Positions 55,401 through 62,725 of a stretch of DNA of 64,000 nucleotides are shown here, piece by piece; the first letter of the stretch is position 1, and each line of letters begins with the position of its first letter. The notes under the pieces were generated by a model, which was given only the letters and a program-made list of their open reading frames with translations, searched no databases and was not told the DNA's origin. Where the stretch lies: contig NZ_QKRX01000009.1 of the NCBI RefSeq assembly GCF_003284585.1, positions 62,001 to 126,000 on the forward strand, read 5' to 3'. The DNA is from Nitrincola tibetensis. Its GTDB lineage: Bacteria > Pseudomonadota > Gammaproteobacteria > Pseudomonadales > Balneatricaceae. The translations under genes were made by a program, and so were the position numbers.

Positions 55401-57473
55401 GTTCACAAGACACTGTGCGATCGATAAATGCACTTGTTGAAGGGTCTGCGTGTCCATAAGCCCAAAAGCCGCCTGCTGTATGCGATCATGAGGAAACGCA
55501 TACTCCCCCGCCGCCGTTTGGCTCACAAGCCAACCGCCAGCTTGAGCATTTACCAGCGCCAGTTCAACGTTCAAATCTGGCAGCAGGCACTTCAACATAT
55601 CACATTCGAAGCGGTTGCCGATGCAGGCAGCTGTTTTCAACACCTGCTGCACGTATTCCGGCAAAAATTCCAGACGCGTTGCCAACAACTGCACAACATT
55701 TTCACTGACTGGAATCTCAGCCTGTTGTTGCAAGTCCAACTTCCAGACCAAATATGTATGATCGAACCAAAGCACTCGGTGTAATTGGCACTGACGCAGA
55801 TACTCCGCCATGTAAAAGGGGTTGCCATGTGTCTTTTCAACAATAACAATCGCTAAAGCGTCAGCCTCCTTGCAGGATAGTTTGAGACGCTGCTGCAGCA
55901 AGTCACTGATTAGCGGCGCATTTAACGACTCCAAGCAAACATCCTGCAGTAGCGATTGTCGGGCTTGAAGACGCTCCAGAAAGCGACTCAGTAGGCTGGT
56001 CATATGCTCAACATCATCCCTGAATGCCAGAATAACCACAACGGAATGCTGTTCGTGCTGTGTTTTTTCTAACCATTCCAATGTGGCTGCATCAGCCCAC
56101 TGGCAATCATCCAGAAACACACACAAAGGGTGATCACTACTGGCAAGGGTTTGCACAAAACGGCTCAAGACACGATAGAGGCGTGCTTTGGAATCAGTCG
56201 CAGATAATGTTACCACCTCTGGGGCTGGCCCAACGAAAAAAGCCAACTCGGGTATGGCCTCTACCAAAATACCCGCTTCATTCTCCAGCGCCAGATGAAA
56301 AGCATCGCCCCATCGTTGCACCTGCTCGGACGACTCTGACAGCAACTGACGCAACAGTTGTTGTAGTGCAGCAAACAATCCTTCAAACGGACTATTGGAA
56401 GCATACTGGTCATATTTCACTTGAACAAAGTTGTACTGATCAGCCACTGATTGCTGAGCTGCATAGACCAAGCTGGATTTACCTATACCCGATACGCCAC
56501 GGACTAGCACCGTCGTCATAGGTTGACCGACGGCTTGACGCAAGGTGGTAACTAACGACTGCAGTGTCGCTTCCCGCCCATATTGTTCACCTTGGCTGAA
56601 CAAGCGACTGACATCACTCAGATGATCAATCTCAAAATCCATTAAGGGGGAGCCACGCTCCAGCATCTCCAGACAGATTCGCAAATCCACTGCCACCGCA
56701 TCCAGAGTCTGATACCGCTGACGCCGATCAGTTGCCTGCATTTTTTCTAAGATACGCGTTAGAATGGGTGCTATGTTTCTAGATCCGTTTTGTACATCAA
56801 CCTGTATTTTCTGTTCAGATTTTGCATGCACCTCAGCGTATCTATGAACAGGAGTTTGGCCCGTTAACATGAGATAAAACAAGGCACCTAATGCAAATAT
56901 ATCACTGCGATTATCCACCAGAACACCTGAACGAGGGTTCTGCTCAGGTGCCTGATAAGGACTATTTTGCAGTGTCACATCCTTCTGAAATTGTCTCTGT
57001 TGTGAGTCACGCGGCATAACCTGCCCTAGCCCAAGAATCCGAAAATCCTTTAAATCGGCGCTTAGTAAAATATGCTCAGGGGATAGTTGTGTATGAATAA
57101 ATCCGGCATCATGAATAGACTGCACCGCTTCAACCAGCGCTACAGCCAAGCGTAGAGATTGATGTTCGGTTAAGGTGTGAGTGATCAGAAACTGATCGAG
57201 TGGCTGACCTTCAAAATACTCCCGCAGCAAAACAGGGGTATTATTCCATGTCGTAATGCCTTTTACAGTAATCAGCTTTGTATGTAAGAACTGTCGAAGA
57301 CGATCATACTCATTGCGAAGCATATCCGCATGAGAGACTCCCGGTATCACGAACTTGCTGCGTTTCATCACAACAGGATCGGAAGATAGCCTAGCAAACC
57401 AGAGTTCTGATCTGGCCGTTTCCTTCAACAAGGCGACATCGCTGAGATCTTTCGCAGAAAAGTAGCGTTCCAT
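52485..57473 (-). CDS. Giant cytosolic sensor: pseudokinase, AAA-type ATPase, helical repeats, GAF, diguanylate cyclase
   Basis: The 1662-residue product has an N-terminal protein-kinase-like domain (about 5-275). The Lys of the VAIK position is present (VVMK, Lys37), but the HRD motif reads HTQLSPEHILL and the DFG motif reads ILGLG, so catalytic Asp residues are missing. An ATPase domain follows (about 300-600; Walker A GVSGIGKSSLV, Walker B LCVFLDDCQW), then a long helical TPR-like region (about 700-1240). A GAF domain (about 1270-1430), a coiled coil and a GGDEF domain complete it. That domain has GGEEF at 1576-1580 preceded by the inhibitory RPGD site, so c-di-GMP synthesis is expected. 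The layout resembles kinase-AAA-GAF sensor proteins that usually end in a histidine kinase. The signal is unknown. Confidence 0.85.
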   Translation of the reverse strand: MERYFSAKDLSDVALLKETARSELWFARLSSDPVVMKRSKFVIPGVSHADMLRNEYDRLRQFLHTKLITVKGITTWNNTPVLLREYFEGQPLDQFLITHTLTEHQSLRLAVALVEAVQSIHDAGFIHTQLSPEHILLSADLKDFRILGLGQVMPRDSQQRQFQKDVTLQNSPYQAPEQNPRSGVLVDNRSDIFALGALFYLMLTGQTPVHRYAEVHAKSEQKIQVDVQNGSRNIAPILTRILEKMQATDRRQRYQTLDAVAVDLRICLEMLERGSPLMDFEIDHLSDVSRLFSQGEQYGREATLQSLVTTLRQAVGQPMTTVLVRGVSGIGKSSLVYAAQQSVADQYNFVQVKYDQYASNSPFEGLFAALQQLLRQLLSESSEQVQRWGDAFHLALENEAGILVEAIPELAFFVGPAPEVVTLSATDSKARLYRVLSRFVQTLASSDHPLCVFLDDCQWADAATLEWLEKTQHEQHSVVVILAFRDDVEHMTSLLSRFLERLQARQSLLQDVCLESLNAPLISDLLQQRLKLSCKEADALAIVIVEKTHGNPFYMAEYLRQCQLHRVLWFDHTYLVWKLDLQQQAEIPVSENVVQLLATRLEFLPEYVQQVLKTAACIGNRFECDMLKCLLPDLNVELALVNAQAGGWLVSQTAAGEYAFPHDRIQQAAFGLMDTQTLQQVHLSIAQCLVNSDEMEARLLECVYHFTAALEQITDTQKLIQIGQLNLRATEVAKANGDFHLALVYIIQAMKLLLPQFTDPQFRAELLKERAECEHLCGQQSTALSYYQQALRVSTDARQRTKIYELLIKFHTDYGEFQLAFETGRTALSQLGFWVPAGFNPLNFVTDYLHLKHKLRGSSIETLLALPEASDARIRDQILLLSAMQKVAYQIRPELCVALAAKQVRLCLRYGNTREAVVGYMVFGVIFLGGVRGHAEAGCEYGRLSLAMLERYNNQMQSAEVPFVYGYFAHSWLYPASDTERYWQRAFEQGLKVGDWFHAGCAATGIVQSQLMRGQPLEQVLQQCDYFQATLRRIGAFEHDQVLVGIRQALLNLRHPSPSLPTFSHDGFDENAYLNKLSQYGSRHFAHMYFINKMWVLYFQGYYDEAAVVAVTSKGYMKDSQGMLHAAEHCFLHALILAQTLRSYDGLKRHQHHFRIKRYARQLHRWAKSCPDNFLDRAQLLQGELYRIAGRFGKALGCYQEACKTAEFFGHLNLQVIGHQLTEQLYASQGQLLAAESHQLEKRQLAEKWGVTSRFTQGQSSSVVRQVGQFDLDSLAQAVEVISQERRLPRLLETLISILQENTLARRCVLILQEDQQYLIQAESLVNGAEAHVMQNQPYDQTADLPLRVINYVIASREPILLDYACHYAVFANDPYFARYQVLSVICVPLMIQGQVKGIVYLENDTAAGVFTQDRFALLRYLGGQIAISIENALVYQKLEQKVGERTQDIELQKQELQNQYDTIRHLNQRLTEENDERKLAELRLQDANQQLQILATTDGLTGLSNRRHFNQVLQQQYLHCKRHELPFSLLICDLDEFKAYNDHYGHQAGDECLIAVAECFNSVVKRPGDLVARYGGEEFAVILSATDREGALHIAEQIHQAIRQRHIAHAVSSVTSRVTMSIGLNVGLEADIDQLIHQADEALYQAKSEGKNRTCVFTVDE

Positions 57474-57654
57474 TTACTCAATGCTTAATGTAAAGAGATC
57501 AATTATAAGTTGATTAGGATCAAAAAACTTGATGTTTGAGTTGATCATCATCCATGTTCTGCCCTTTGTCCAGTCTTAAAGCGCGAGTGCTTACACCAAC
57601 TACTCCGCCTCAAACTATTTTGCACACTCTACAAGGGTGTTTAACTATTCCACC

Positions 57655-57891
57655 CTACTTCAGAATTAAGCTGACATTGCCTCTCTTGCGCCCCGTATCA
57701 ATATAACGATATGCCTCGACGAACTGCTCAAATGGATAACGTCGATCTATAACAGACTTGAACTGCCCCACCTCAGCCAGTCCTGCCAGAAAATTTAGCC
57801 CTGAAGGCCACTGCGCAAGTTGGCTTACATCGGCGCGAAATCCGCCGATAAGACCTATCGTTTTCAATGGTAGCCCCCATGCTGCCAGTTT
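57655..57891 (-). pseudogene. C-terminal fragment of a zinc-type/quinone-oxidoreductase-like dehydrogenase
   Basis: About 78 residues (KLAAWGLPLKTIGLIGGFRA, VIDRRYPFEQFVEAYRYIDT then GRKRGNVSLILK) match the C-terminal end of MDR-family NAD(P)-dependent alcohol dehydrogenases. A stop codon precedes it in frame and the catalytic and Rossmann parts are absent. It is a decayed gene; nearby DNA shows other fragments. Confidence 0.8.
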
Positions 57892-58064
57892 TATTTAAGG
57901 TTTGCGCAAAAAAGGCTCAAGTGGACCTCGCCCGAAGATCTTGGCACAAACTCAAGTAGAGATACTATTTCGTAGGTTTCCGGCACAATACCGCTGACAA
58001 CAGCAGCGTACAAAATGTTCGAAGGCAGAGCGATCATGGTAACCATCTGAAGTAACGGCCATTA

Positions 58065-58103
58065 TCACCAATGTAGTTCGTCGTCAATCTTAACAATTCC
58101 CAT
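58065..58103 (-). pseudogene. Truncated start of a ParD-like antitoxin gene
   Basis: A GGGAG ribosome binding site precedes ATG 58103; the frame reads MGIVKIDDELHW and then stops. The first eleven residues match the conserved N-terminus of ParD-like antitoxins (MGIVKIxDELH). The rest of the gene is gone. The call rests on a short match and is tentative. Confidence 0.5.
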
Positions 58104-58141
58104 AGCAAGCTCCCGATATATGATGTGTATACGAATCACAT

Positions 58142-58176
58142 ATCGTTAATGATGGACTGACAATATGGTTAACGAT
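58142..58176. promoter_or_regulatory. Operator-like inverted repeat upstream of the ParD-like remnant
   Basis: ATCGTTAA (58142-58149) and TTAACGAT (58169-58176) are perfect inverted repeats separated by 19 bases. They could be the former autoregulatory site of the antitoxin gene. Confidence 0.35.
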
Positions 58177-58354
58177 GATAGTGTAAACGCGTAATTCATG
58201 AATAATCACTAACACAATCGACCTCCCTTCACGTTAGATTAATATCCTGAAAAGCTAGCGCCCCGCCGCGCTCCATCACAGCAAGTCCATGAATCTAAAC
58301 CGCACATTTGAAAATAGACCATAATTTTCATACGTACAATTTTTTGTTTGAAAT

Positions 58355-59263
58355 TTAATCAATCCTCAAAAATCCAGGCAATGATTGCTCCAGCTGCATA
58401 ACACAAGCCCTTAATTTTGCTGAAGTTTCTAATCTTGCTGAATAAATGACGTGAATATCAGCTTGTTGTCCATAGCTAGGCAAAACACGAACAAGGTCCT
58501 CTTTTATCAGCTCTTCCTGAACATTCCAGATGGAACGCAGCATAATCCCGTGGCCTTTTAAACACCATTGTTTGGCAACAGCACCATTGTTTGTCATCAT
58601 CTCCGCCGTTAGAGGTATTGAATAGACCTCATCCTCTTTTGCAAGACGCCAGATACCATAGCTCTGATCGCGCTCACGAATGCCGATGCATTGGTGTCGC
58701 TTGAGGTCTTCTAGAGAAGTGGGAAATCCGTGTTTTTCAAGGTATGAGGGTGCGGCACAGAGTATGCGCTGATTATTGGCAAGGCGTTTTGCAATCATTT
58801 GCTCAGGCAATACACCGCCGATACGAATTTCAAGATCAAATCCTTCAGACACAAGGTCGACTGGGCGGTCCAGCAATTCCAAGTCAATTTGCAAATCAGG
58901 ATAGCGAAACGCTAAATCAGACATAATGGGGGCAATGCAGTGCATTCCGAATCCTGTGCTCGTGACAACCCTCAAGCGACCGCGAGGGAGCTCTTGCTCA
59001 CGATTGAGTTCTGCACGTAACTGATCGTGCGTTTCCAACAAACGCTCGGCCCATTCAAGTGCTATCTTTCCCTCAAGTGTTAAACAAACACTGCGGGAGG
59101 CTCGCATAAAGAGCTTAACACCCAGCCGTTCTTCCAAAAGACCAATTCGTTTACTGATATACGCGGGCGATACCACTAATTGATCGGCGGCGGCACTGAA
59201 TCCACCCAGACGAGCGGCCGTCACAAACACACGAAAATCCTCAAGCGGAGGTAGTTGGCTCAC
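58355..59263 (-). CDS. dmlR: LysR-family regulator, DmlR-like
   Basis: The 302-residue product has the N-terminal winged helix (LEDFRVFVTAARLGGFSAAA, PAYISKRIGLLEERLGVKLF) and a C-terminal inducer-binding domain. It is transcribed away from the tartrate/D-malate dehydrogenase gene, the arrangement of E. coli dmlR-dmlA. The start is GTG 59263 with AGGA upstream; a stop lies just before it in frame. Direct repeats in the shared promoter are the likely binding site. The inducer is probably D-malate or a related acid, by homology. Confidence 0.85.
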   Translation of the reverse strand: MSQLPPLEDFRVFVTAARLGGFSAAADQLVVSPAYISKRIGLLEERLGVKLFMRASRSVCLTLEGKIALEWAERLLETHDQLRAELNREQELPRGRLRVVTSTGFGMHCIAPIMSDLAFRYPDLQIDLELLDRPVDLVSEGFDLEIRIGGVLPEQMIAKRLANNQRILCAAPSYLEKHGFPTSLEDLKRHQCIGIRERDQSYGIWRLAKEDEVYSIPLTAEMMTNNGAVAKQWCLKGHGIMLRSIWNVQEELIKEDLVRVLPSYGQQADIHVIYSARLETSAKLRACVMQLEQSLPGFLRID

Positions 59264-59315
59264 GATTCATATTCCTTGCAAACACATTAACCTTATTTAT
59301 TCACGATACATATTC
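59261..59315. promoter_or_regulatory. Direct repeats in the dmlR-dmlA intergenic region
   Basis: CACGATTCATATTC (59261-59274) and CACGATACATATTC (59302-59315) differ at one base and are 41 bases apart, about four helical turns. One covers the LysR start codon and the other lies 40 bases before dmlA. A LysR-type activator operator is inferred. Confidence 0.6.
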
Positions 59316-59354
59316 AAATAGCATGGATCAACGATTACTTTCAGGAGAGATGTG

Positions 59355-60416
59355 ATGAAAAAATTAAGAATAGCCGTCATCCCTGGCGATGGAATTGGCA
59401 AAGAAGTTATTCCTGAAGGCATTCAGGCACTTGAGGTAGCGGGACGCAAGCACAGTGTTGAGTTTGAGTGGACCTATTTCGATTGGTCTTGCGAGACCTA
59501 CCATCAAACAGGCCGCATGATGCCTGAGGATGGCATCGAACAACTCCGTCAGTTTGACGCAATCTACTTGGGAGCCGTTGGCTTTCCGGGTGTGCCGGAT
59601 CATATTTCACTTTGGGGCTTATTACTGCCGATCCGTCGTGCCTTTGATCAATATGTAAACTTACGCCCTGTTCGATTGTTTGACGGTGTGCCCTGCCCGC
59701 TGGCGGGTAAACAGCCTGGCGATATCGATTTTTATGTAGTCCGAGAAAACGTCGAAGGTGAATACTCATCAATTGGAGGTATTCAATATGAAGGCACTGA
59801 GCATGAGGTTGTTTGCCAGCAAAGCCTGTTCACACGCAGAGGCACGGATCGTATTCTAAAGTATGCATTTGATTTGGCGCAAAGCCGCGAAGCAAAGCAC
59901 CTGAGTTCAGCGACAAAATCGAATGGTATCTATCATTCCATGCCCTATTGGGATAACCGTGTACTTGAGATGGCTAAACACTATCCCGAAGTAAAGGTTG
60001 ATCATTTTCATATTGATATTTTAACGGCCAATTTTGTGCGTATGCCTGAGCATTTTGATGTTGTGGTTGGGTCTAACTTGTTTGGTGACATTCTTTCTGA
60101 TTTAGGTCCAGCGTGCACTGGCACCATAGCGATTGCGCCTTCGGCAAATATTAATCCAGAGAAAACCTATCCATCGATGTTTGAGCCTGTTCATGGCTCT
60201 GCACCGGATATCGCCGGACAGAATATCGCCAACCCACTGGGCACCATTTGGGCGGGTGCGATGATGATGCAGCATTTGGGCTTTCCTGCGGTTCATGACG
60301 CTCTAATGCAGGCAATGGAGACGGTTTTAAAAGAAAAGCAGCACCTAACTCGAGACATGGGCGGGGTTGCCAGTACACAAGAATTAGGCGCCGCTTTAAT
60401 CAGACATATAGCTTAA
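59355..60416 (+). CDS. dmlA: Tartrate dehydrogenase/decarboxylase or D-malate dehydrogenase
   Basis: This cytosolic NAD-dependent enzyme oxidatively decarboxylates D-malate or tartrate and is a relative of isopropylmalate dehydrogenase. The 353-residue product has the opening IAVIPGDGIGKEVIPEGIQA, the substrate loop LWGLLLPIRRAFDQYVNLRP, the catalytic region FYVVRENVEGEYSSIGG, metal ligands in NLFGDILSDLGP and the NAD site FEPVHGSAPDIAGQNIANP. ATG 59355 follows AGGAGA by six bases; GTG 59352 is possible. The divergent LysR gene probably controls it. TtuC is an equally valid family name. Confidence 0.9.
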   Translation: MKKLRIAVIPGDGIGKEVIPEGIQALEVAGRKHSVEFEWTYFDWSCETYHQTGRMMPEDGIEQLRQFDAIYLGAVGFPGVPDHISLWGLLLPIRRAFDQYVNLRPVRLFDGVPCPLAGKQPGDIDFYVVRENVEGEYSSIGGIQYEGTEHEVVCQQSLFTRRGTDRILKYAFDLAQSREAKHLSSATKSNGIYHSMPYWDNRVLEMAKHYPEVKVDHFHIDILTANFVRMPEHFDVVVGSNLFGDILSDLGPACTGTIAIAPSANINPEKTYPSMFEPVHGSAPDIAGQNIANPLGTIWAGAMMMQHLGFPAVHDALMQAMETVLKEKQHLTRDMGGVASTQELGAALIRHIA

Positions 60417-60424
60417 TACGGATC

Positions 60425-62512
60425 CTAAAACATCAAACGCGCCGTGACACCAAAGGTTCTCGGTGCGCCTAATTGATAGTACGCACGCTCTTCATAGTCG
60501 ATGCTCGGATCGTTGCCGAAGAAGAATCCGCGCTCGGCAATGTCTTTATTGCCAAGGTTACGTCCCCACAAACGCACAGACCAACTATTTTGTTGATAGC
60601 CTATGTAAGCGTTGACCAGTTTGTAATCCCAAGATTTGGCATCATGACTGTCCGAGAAATAGAAGGAATCTTTTCCTTCAACACTGACACCACTAAACCA
60701 ACCCTGCCCGCGATCATAGGCAAGCCCTAACTGATACTGCCAATGAGGGGCATGGGCCACATCGCGTTGATGAGTCCGAGCACGCGCGTCCTTAACTTTG
60801 GTCTGCAATAGACCTAACGCACCTTGAACACTCAGGCCATTATCCAACGCATAATTAAACTCGAACTCGGCACCTGTGTTATTGACCTGATCGGCATTAA
60901 ACAGATAATCAACAAAGCCATCTGCGGGGTTACTGGATGCCATAAAGCTGCCTCTTAAATGCGCATCTTTACGCTGCTGGTAAAACAGGCTAGTTTGCGT
61001 GATTAAACGGCCATCCAAATAACGCCCTTTCGAACCGATTTCATAATTCCAAAGAGACTCGGTATCAAAAATGAGTTGCTCGTTGCTTAACTGCGCTGGG
61101 GTAAAACCCCCGTTGACACCACCCACTTTATACCCTTTGGAAAGGCTGGCGTAGACAGAGGTTTCTGGCGTTAGAAAATGCTCTAAAGCAAGACGGCCAC
61201 CCCACAAGTCTTCATTTTTGCGATAGGAGGCACGAACATTGTCATCAAACGCCGTTCGGCTGTGCTCGACGCGCAAACCCGATGTTAAGATCCAATCTTC
61301 AGATAAGAGTGTTTCCAACTCACCGTATAGGGAAACGCGCTCTGTTTTAAAATCACTGGTGATTGTCCGACCAGCTCGCGGTAGACCATTGCGAAAAACA
61401 TCGCTCTTTAGGTCGCTGTCTTGATGAAAACCATGAAGGCCTGCGGTCCACTGCGTGGTGCCGTTGAAAATTTCCTGACCGGGCAAAGACACAAAACGCA
61501 ATTCTGCCGTTGTTGTGTTGTATTCACGCACATACTCATCGTAGGAGCTGTAACCCCAAGAATGGAAACCGTTAAATGCCCAATCTTCATCGTATCCATA
61601 ATCACTGCGCGTGTTCGAATGGCTCAGACGTGTCTCAAGTTGATAGACATCGTGGCCTGTCCAAATCGATTTAAGCGCAAAGGCTTTGCTGATTTGTCGA
61701 TCCCGACCCGGCTCATCCGAAAGCGTTGTGCGGGTGTTGTCTAAACTAAAGGCGTCGTAACCGTTGTTAATATCGGCATAAAAACCCGTCAAGTCCATTA
61801 ACCAGTCATCGGTGATCGCAAATCTCAATTTGGCTCGGATGAAGGTTTCATCAATGTTACTGGTGTTTTTACGGTTCAGGTGGTCATTGCGCATAAAACC
61901 ATCACTTTTATTTTGTGAAATGGCTAAGCGTAATCCTGCGGTCTCTGTTAGCGGTGTGCTGTAAACGGCAGTTAATGAATGCGTATTGTAATTGCCGATC
62001 GTGCCTTCAAGACTGCCTTCCGGCTGAGTTGTCGGGTCGTTTGATTGCAGGTTGATTAAGCCAGCAAGCGCATTGCTTCCGTATAAGGTGCCTTGTGGGC
62101 CTCTTAACACTTCAACTTGTTTAATATCCATGAGTGTGGCGGAAGCCGCAATACTGCTCATGTCGATCCCATCTAACAACACCCCCACCGACGGATTTAC
62201 GTGTCCGACAAATTGACTGCGTTCACCCACACCGCGCATTTGATAAAAGCGCGCACGCGAACTGCCTTTCGCCGAATTAACGTTGGGTATTAAAGCTAAT
62301 ACATCTTCCAAATGTTGGGATTGACGTGACTCTAGTGTCTCTTCAGAAACGGCAGTCACACTGGCTGGGGTCTTGAGTTGTGTGGCGGGGCGAAAGCCTG
62401 ATGTCACCAGAATTTCATCTAGAACCACGCTTGAGGACGAGGTTTGCGCCATGGCAAAGGGTGTGCTGATAAAGAGTGAGGTTAACAAAAAACCCGATAA
62501 TTTAGGGCTCAT
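60425..62512 (-). CDS. TonB-dependent receptor under TPP-riboswitch control, probable thiamine receptor
   Basis: The 695-residue outer-membrane receptor has a signal peptide (cleavage near AMA-QT, residue 22), a TonB box region (VVLDEILVTSGFRP), a plug (KQVEVLRGPQGTLYGSNALAGLINL) and a barrel ending in Phe (GVTARLMF). By sequence alone it looks like the broad ferric-siderophore/cobalamin-type group. A TPP riboswitch in its leader points instead to uptake of thiamine, its phosphates or a precursor. GGAG lies eight bases before ATG 62512. No other thiamine gene is in the window. Confidence 0.88.
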   Translation of the reverse strand: MSPKLSGFLLTSLFISTPFAMAQTSSSSVVLDEILVTSGFRPATQLKTPASVTAVSEETLESRQSQHLEDVLALIPNVNSAKGSSRARFYQMRGVGERSQFVGHVNPSVGVLLDGIDMSSIAASATLMDIKQVEVLRGPQGTLYGSNALAGLINLQSNDPTTQPEGSLEGTIGNYNTHSLTAVYSTPLTETAGLRLAISQNKSDGFMRNDHLNRKNTSNIDETFIRAKLRFAITDDWLMDLTGFYADINNGYDAFSLDNTRTTLSDEPGRDRQISKAFALKSIWTGHDVYQLETRLSHSNTRSDYGYDEDWAFNGFHSWGYSSYDEYVREYNTTTAELRFVSLPGQEIFNGTTQWTAGLHGFHQDSDLKSDVFRNGLPRAGRTITSDFKTERVSLYGELETLLSEDWILTSGLRVEHSRTAFDDNVRASYRKNEDLWGGRLALEHFLTPETSVYASLSKGYKVGGVNGGFTPAQLSNEQLIFDTESLWNYEIGSKGRYLDGRLITQTSLFYQQRKDAHLRGSFMASSNPADGFVDYLFNADQVNNTGAEFEFNYALDNGLSVQGALGLLQTKVKDARARTHQRDVAHAPHWQYQLGLAYDRGQGWFSGVSVEGKDSFYFSDSHDAKSWDYKLVNAYIGYQQNSWSVRLWGRNLGNKDIAERGFFFGNDPSIDYEERAYYQLGAPRTFGVTARLMF

Positions 62513-62583
62513 TTACAGTCTCCGTTGGTGATCGAAGACCCGGTCGCGCGTGAAATGATAGATGACTCAAGGAGTTGTCCTAT

Positions 62584-62663
62584 TCCTACGCCGGCATCAT
62601 CCGGATCAGGTTCAAAGGGTTCGCTTAGCATCTCAGGCATTTAAAACATGCCACCCCTTAGGA
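62584..62663 (-). promoter_or_regulatory. TPP riboswitch (THI element)
   Basis: On the minus strand the order of conserved parts is TCCTA (P1), GGGGTGG (P2), a short hairpin GGCAT/ATGCC, CTGAGA, ACCCTTTGAACCTGATC, then GGATGATGCCGG and CGTAGGA closing P1. These are the signature elements of the thiamine-pyrophosphate aptamer. A downstream ACTCCTT could pair with the GGAG of the receptor gene, so control of translation initiation is likely. Confidence 0.93.
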
Positions 62664-62694
62664 TTAAATTGCTGTTTATTTCAGCAGCCGCGCA

Positions 62695-62723
62695 AGTATA
62701 ACGATTTAGGAGCGATAGGTTAA
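62695..62723 (-). promoter_or_regulatory. Candidate promoter of the riboswitch-receptor unit
   Basis: On the minus strand TTAACC, a 17-base spacer and TATACT lie just past the rmuC stop and about 32 bases before the aptamer. Confidence 0.55.
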
Positions 62724-62725
62724 GC

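Larger units (their letters stand above)
57892..58354. other. Gene-poor region with decayed fragments and inverted repeats
   Basis: This stretch holds no intact gene. On the minus strand a 48-codon open frame (about 58037 to 57890, MIALPSNILYAAVVSGIVPE and on) is unrecognised and may be a remnant. A ParD-like antitoxin start lies at 58065-58103 and inverted repeats upstream of it. The remaining 170 bases to the LysR gene show nothing. Confidence 0.5.

Noticed and set aside
52485-57473. Calling the N-terminal domain an active Ser/Thr kinase
   Set aside because: The catalytic-loop Asp and the DFG Asp are both missing.
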